From an uncultured Eubacteriales bacterium (lineage in GTDB: Bacteria > Bacillota > Clostridia > Oscillospirales > CAG-272), in contig CAKRSS010000010.1 in the NCBI GenBank assembly GCA_934401725.1, positions 1 to 46,685 on the forward strand: a stretch of 46,685 bases of DNA, written 5' to 3'. Made by a program: the position numbers and the translations under genes. This document shows positions 42,938-46,685 of this stretch, piece after piece (the first letter of the stretch is position 1; every line of letters starts with the position of its first letter). Under the pieces are notes generated by a model. It was not told the DNA's origin. It saw only the letters and a list, made by a program, of their open reading frames with translations, and searched no databases.

Positions 42938-45900
42938 TCAGCGGGTTTTTCTTTTCTTTGCGCGGTCGGTGGGGGCGGCCGTTTTTTTCTTCACTGTCGC
43001 TGCCGACGCTGCCGACGCTGTCGCCGCCGTCACAGCTGCCGCGGCGAGCACGGCAATTGCCGCGCCGGACGCCGACGCGCCGCAGCCGCGGCGGGACTCT
43101 GCCTGCGTGGTGTCGGGGGAGTCCTGTGCGGTGGTTACGTCGGACGGGGCGACCGGTGAGGTGTCAGCCGGAGTGACAGGCGAGGTGTCGGTGGGTGAAG
43201 TGGTATCGGACGGCGTGTCCGGGACGGGCTCGGGTGGCGTGGGCAGAACCTCGCTGCTCGAGTTCACCTTGACGCTTTCGCTCACGGCGCGCTCGGGCGT
43301 GCCGCTGAATATCGCGCAGACGCTCAGCGCGTGGCCGACGTCGTCAAGAGTGGGGACGTAGGTGTCGGCGCAGGCGCCGGGGATGACATGCCCGTCACGC
43401 AGCCACTGGTAGCGGACGACGACCGTGGCGGCGTCCCATATGTCCGAGGCAACTGTGGCGCGGAGTGCGCCGTTGGCCTCAGAAACGCTGGCTGACGCGC
43501 GGTTGGCGGGCACTTTGCCGTCGGCAATGTCGAGCGAGAGCGAGTATATCGTCATGGCCGCGCCGCCGAGCGAGCCGAACGACATCGCACCGGACGTAAC
43601 GGTCGCCGTCACGCGGCTGCCGTCGGGGCAGGTGAGCGTCACGCTGCCGGAGGCTCCCGCGGCTCCCGCTGTGTACTCAAACTTCCAGTCGCCGGGCGAG
43701 CGCAGCAGTTCGGGCTTCGCGAGCGTGAGCTTTGCGCCCGCAAAGCCAAAGCCGTCCGCGCCGACGCGGAGAAGTCCGCCGAGCACGTCGCCCTCGCCGT
43801 CAAAGCGCGCGCGCAGCGAGAGCGAAAAGCTCGAGTCGAGCGTGATGGGCTCGGCGAGCGTCAGGCGGGTGGCGGGGTCGAACACGTAGCCGAAGTCGCT
43901 CTCGACGAAGCTCGCCGCGCCCTTGATGACGGTCATGGTGTAACTGCCGCTGTCGTCGGTGAGCGTGTTGTTGAAGCTGAAGGTGATGTTGTCGCCGCCG
44001 CTGCGGTTGATGCCGGACTGCGTCAGCGAGATGTAGTCGATGAGCGCCGAGTTCGACGCGCCGGTCGAGCCCGATTTGCCCGAATTTGTAAAGCTGAGCG
44101 TCGAGCGCATGGACTTTGATGCCACCTTCGCGCCGTCGCGGTAGAGCGTGACAGTTCCCGCCGAGGCGCTGTAATCTATGCGCCAGGTGTGCGTCTCGCG
44201 GAAGTCGCCCGCGCCGACGGTCAGCTTGACGTAGGAGGACGAGCTGGTGCGCACCCGGAAGCCGGGGTCGGAGACGTTGGCGAAGATGGTGTTGGAGCCG
44301 TCGGCGCTTGCGAGCACGCCGGTGTTCTTTGTGAAGCTGCCGCGCACCTCGAACGACCAGTCAGAGGCCGCGTCGAGCGTGATTTTGTCGAATGAGAGGT
44401 TGCTCGAGGCGTATTTGAGCTGCACGGACTCGGCCGCGTAGCCGCCGCCGTTTGCCGTGAGCGACAGCAGACCGTTGTCCTCGGCAAGCGTGTTTTCAAA
44501 GCCAAAGCGATAGTTTCCCGTCGCGGCGCGGTCGTACCAGAAGCGCAGGCTGTCGAGCGTCGCGAGCTTGCCCGCGGTGGTGATGTCGCCCGTGCGGCCT
44601 ATCCGGGACAGCGTCATGGGGCCGTAGAGCAGCTCGGTCGATTGCAGCTCGCCGCCGCGCCAGAGGTAGAGCAGACCCAGCTCGGCGCGGTAGTACAGCC
44701 GCCAGGTGTTCATGGTGTAAAAATCGTTGACGTCGCGCACGGACAGCGTGATGGCCGCGCCCTCGGCACCGGGCGTGCCGAAACGAACCTTGAAGCCCTT
44801 TGTCGTGCCGTCGGACAGGTTGACGTAGACCTGCGCCGAGTTGTCGGGGCTGCCGAGCACGGCAAACTGCTTGGAGTCACCGTCGAGCCGCAGCGAGAAT
44901 TCTATCATCCAGTCCGAGGCGGTGGTCAGGCGGACGGGCGAGCTGAGACTGTACCAGCTCTCGCCGTCGGCAAAGCTGAGCGCGCCTGCGGCGTCGTACC
45001 TCTCGGCCCCGCCGCCGAGCGACAGCGTGACGTCGCCGGACGTCGGTGCGAGCGTGCCGTCAAAGTCCCAGCCGAGCGTTGCGGGAGACGAGAGGGAGGG
45101 CGCGGACGTTTGTGCGCCGTCCTGCCCCGCCGACAGCGAGCCGGGGTATTTGCAGTCGGGGGAGAGCGCCTGCGCGGCTGTGTTCTGCGCGAGCAGACGG
45201 CCGCAGAGGTTGTGACCGGCCTGCGAGAGGTGGAGATTGTCGCTGTTTATGAGCGACGGGTCGGCGCATATGTAGGGCTTCATCTCGCAGCCCATGTAAA
45301 TGCGGTCCATTTCGGAGACTATACGATTGTGCTGCGAGCGAATCCAGCTCGTGTAGGCGCGGTCGGAGGAGAAATACTCGAAAATCGTGCCGAATTCGAA
45401 GCCGAGCTCGTCGAGCAGGTTGTTGAAGGTGGCCGTGACGCGCTCGTGGTAGGCGGCGTTGAAGTTTTTGCCCGCGTCGGCCGAGCCGTGGTTGAAGTAG
45501 AAGAAGCGGCGGAAAATTTCGAAGTTCTGGCTGTCGGAGATGAGCGAGACGACGCGCTCGTACTCCTTTTTCGCGCCGACGTAGGCCGCGCCGGACGACT
45601 GCCAGGCCGCGATGTTGATGCCGGGGTCTGCCGCGTTGATGAACAGTATTTTCTCGCCCGTCGTGGCGTACCACTCGTTTGCGAAGGCGGCGCGGACTCC
45701 GGGAACGGCCGTCCCGGTTCCCGCACTCGAGGCGAGCGCGATGGGGCGGGTGTTGGAATTCGCCGCCTGGGTGTTGCCGTCGTAGCCCATGTCGTAGGCG
45801 GTGCCGGGGCGGACGCGCTCGGCGAGCGCGGCGTTGCCGCCCGAGCCGTAGGCGTTGCTCTGGCCGACCGACATGACGAGGTCGAGCTGCGCCGGGACAA

Positions 45901-46456
45901 TGCGGTCGACGCGCAGCGTGGCGGTCTTGCCGTCGGCGGCGGTTGCGGTGACGGTCGCGGGCGTGTCGCTGACCGCCTTGGCCGTGACGACGCCCTTATC
46001 CGACACCGTCAGCGCGGCACTGTCCGAGCTGAACGTGACCGCGCCCTCGAGCCCGTGTTCAAACCCGACGACGTCGTCGTACTGGAGGTGACAGCCGAGC
46101 GCCGCCGTGCGGACGAAGCGGATGCGGTAGGTGGTTGAAGCGGAGGCGTCCGCGCCGGATGCGGTTGCGCCCGCGGAGACGGTGACGTAGCCGTAGCCGT
46201 CGTTCTCGCCGTCGGCGAGCGCGGCGTTATAAATTCTGACCTCGAGTCCCGCGGCGGCCGTGGCCGAGATACGCGGAATGCGCGGCCTGCCGGAGGGCAG
46301 GAAGACGGTATACTCGAGCGTGGCGGGTGAGAAATTCACGGTATAGCCGCCGTCGAGTGAGAGCGAGTCGAGCCGCGGGGCGTCGGCCTGCGCGCAGACG
46401 GGCAGCGCGGACAGGCAAATCGCCGCAGCGAGGAGGGTGATGAGAAGTTTTTTCAT
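42938..46456 (-). CDS. Large secreted SGNH/sialate-esterase-like surface protein
   Basis: A 1172-residue surface protein; ATG at 46456 has AAGGAG upstream. Residues 1-24 are a signal peptide (MKKLLITLL...ALPVCAQA). A cadherin-like beta sandwich (25-125) and a Big_2-like Ig domain (126-190) precede an SGNH/sialate-O-acetylesterase-type (SASA) domain: GQSNAYG (about 200) holds the serine, and SDNLHLSQAGH (about 407) holds the Asp-His pair. Then come LamG-like repeats (about 480-1050, NTLxxxxG...DW.FEVR pattern). The end is a D/T/P-rich stalk, a GCGAS motif, an Ala-rich hydrophobic stretch and KKK tail, a common anchor in gut Clostridia. It likely deacetylates host or plant glycans at the cell surface, next to the mannosidase genes. 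Confidence 0.8.
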   Translation of the reverse strand: MKKLLITLLAAAICLSALPVCAQADAPRLDSLSLDGGYTVNFSPATLEYTVFLPSGRPRIPRISATAAAGLEVRIYNAALADGENDGYGYVTVSAGATASGADASASTTYRIRFVRTAALGCHLQYDDVVGFEHGLEGAVTFSSDSAALTVSDKGVVTAKAVSDTPATVTATAADGKTATLRVDRIVPAQLDLVMSVGQSNAYGSGGNAALAERVRPGTAYDMGYDGNTQAANSNTRPIALASSAGTGTAVPGVRAAFANEWYATTGEKILFINAADPGINIAAWQSSGAAYVGAKKEYERVVSLISDSQNFEIFRRFFYFNHGSADAGKNFNAAYHERVTATFNNLLDELGFEFGTIFEYFSSDRAYTSWIRSQHNRIVSEMDRIYMGCEMKPYICADPSLINSDNLHLSQAGHNLCGRLLAQNTAAQALSPDCKYPGSLSAGQDGAQTSAPSLSSPATLGWDFDGTLAPTSGDVTLSLGGGAERYDAAGALSFADGESWYSLSSPVRLTTASDWMIEFSLRLDGDSKQFAVLGSPDNSAQVYVNLSDGTTKGFKVRFGTPGAEGAAITLSVRDVNDFYTMNTWRLYYRAELGLLYLWRGGELQSTELLYGPMTLSRIGRTGDITTAGKLATLDSLRFWYDRAATGNYRFGFENTLAEDNGLLSLTANGGGYAAESVQLKYASSNLSFDKITLDAASDWSFEVRGSFTKNTGVLASADGSNTIFANVSDPGFRVRTSSSSYVKLTVGAGDFRETHTWRIDYSASAGTVTLYRDGAKVASKSMRSTLSFTNSGKSGSTGASNSALIDYISLTQSGINRSGGDNITFSFNNTLTDDSGSYTMTVIKGAASFVESDFGYVFDPATRLTLAEPITLDSSFSLSLRARFDGEGDVLGGLLRVGADGFGFAGAKLTLAKPELLRSPGDWKFEYTAGAAGASGSVTLTCPDGSRVTATVTSGAMSFGSLGGAAMTIYSLSLDIADGKVPANRASASVSEANGALRATVASDIWDAATVVVRYQWLRDGHVIPGACADTYVPTLDDVGHALSVCAIFSGTPERAVSESVKVNSSSEVLPTPPEPVPDTPSDTTSPTDTSPVTPADTSPVAPSDVTTAQDSPDTTQAESRRGCGASASGAAIAVLAAAAVTAATASAASAATVKKKTAAPTDRAKKRKTR

Positions 46457-46485
46457 TACAAAAGGCTCCTTGGTTTTTTGTGGGC

Positions 46486-46668
46486 TATTGCATATGCACG
46501 TATGCTGGTTAAATTGATTTTTGCGGTGCTCGCAGTGAAGCCTGCGGGGGCCGCTTTTCTTATAAATAGTTCTTTAGCCTTGGCAGGCGCGCCGGACGGG
46601 GTGAGGCGTATTGCATATGCCTGTATGCTTTTTAAGAGAAGTTCTTTGCCCTTGGCGGGCGCGCGCCG
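46486..46668. repeat. Direct repeats upstream of the esterase gene
   Basis: TATTGCATATGCACGTATGCT-type sequence at 46486-46506 recurs at 46609-46629 (19 of 21 match); each contains a GCATA...TATGC inverted repeat. AGTTCTTT(A/G)(G/C)CCTTGGC(A/G)GGCGCGC recurs at 46568-46594 and 46640-46668. The spacing between the two blocks differs by about 50 bp. They could be operator sites or a dispersed intergenic repeat; I see no clear promoter here. Confidence 0.55.
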
Positions 46669-46685
46669 TGGAGGCCACCGACGGT

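Noticed and set aside
44642..46138. 498-codon plus-strand open frame
   Set aside because: Lies opposite the esterase gene; no ribosome site and no recognisable domain.
1..46685. Prophage or integrative element borders
   Set aside because: No integrase, transposase, tRNA or att-like direct repeats were seen in the window, although the AT-rich TIR-cupin pair suggests past transfer.

Overview
The window looks like chromosomal DNA of a gut-type Clostridia/Bacillota bacterium, probably Oscillospirales-like, inferred from sequence only. Shine-Dalgarno sites are strong (AGGAGG type), sigma-A promoters are near consensus, and there are a CD3324-type HTH protein, a lipobox lipoprotein and P/T-rich anchored surface proteins. 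Coding GC is high, and several AT-richer islands stand out. No tRNA, rRNA, CRISPR array, integrase or transposase was seen.

Layout. 1-1219: 3' end of a cysteine-repeat surface protein. 1220-1666: terminators, a MITE-like inverted-repeat element and a promoter. 1667-4945: an ABC exporter and an HTH/APH-like kinase fusion. 5077-6318 (minus): a lipoprotein and a small membrane protein, each behind a very similar promoter. 6574-8237: an AT-rich TIR-domain protein followed by a cupin. 8414-39308: a roughly 31-kb cluster, all on the plus strand, with three promoters. 39505-46456 (minus): a glycan-utilisation module (GH38 alpha-mannosidase, YhcH/YjgK/YiaL protein, large secreted SGNH/sialate-esterase-like protein).

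The 31-kb cluster is the notable part. Promoter 1 drives an ECF-like sigma factor, a HxxxCxxC anti-sigma-like protein and two paralogous YbjN-like proteins, ending at an intrinsic terminator. Promoter 2 has perfect consensus boxes and drives one protein that fuses a ClpA/B-type AAA+ module, a receiver-like region and a complete FtsH-type AAA+/M41 protease. Promoter 3 lies upstream of a leader containing an internal terminator, followed by about 24.5 kb of tightly packed genes: TIR-LRR protein, SLC13/ArsB-like permease, six-TM protein, secreted vWA protein with a C-terminal TM, two different tubulin/FtsZ-like proteins (Tubulin_2 type), a coiled-coil two-TM protein, a 2053-residue membrane protein with a degenerate SF2-helicase-like region, a zinc-finger-like motif and a C-terminal transglutaminase-like domain, and a three-TM Rossmann/RyR protein. 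A 16-bp-stem terminator closes it.

My reading (inference) is a membrane-attached machine: tubulin-like GTPase filaments, a vWA adhesion/assembly module, a proteolytic AAA+ unit, and immune-type domains (TIR, RyR, transglutaminase), with its own sigma/anti-sigma pair. FtsZ-like/vWA associations have been proposed in the literature as membrane-remodelling systems. This combination with TIR, Clp-FtsH, dead helicase-transglutaminase and RyR proteins is not one I recognise.
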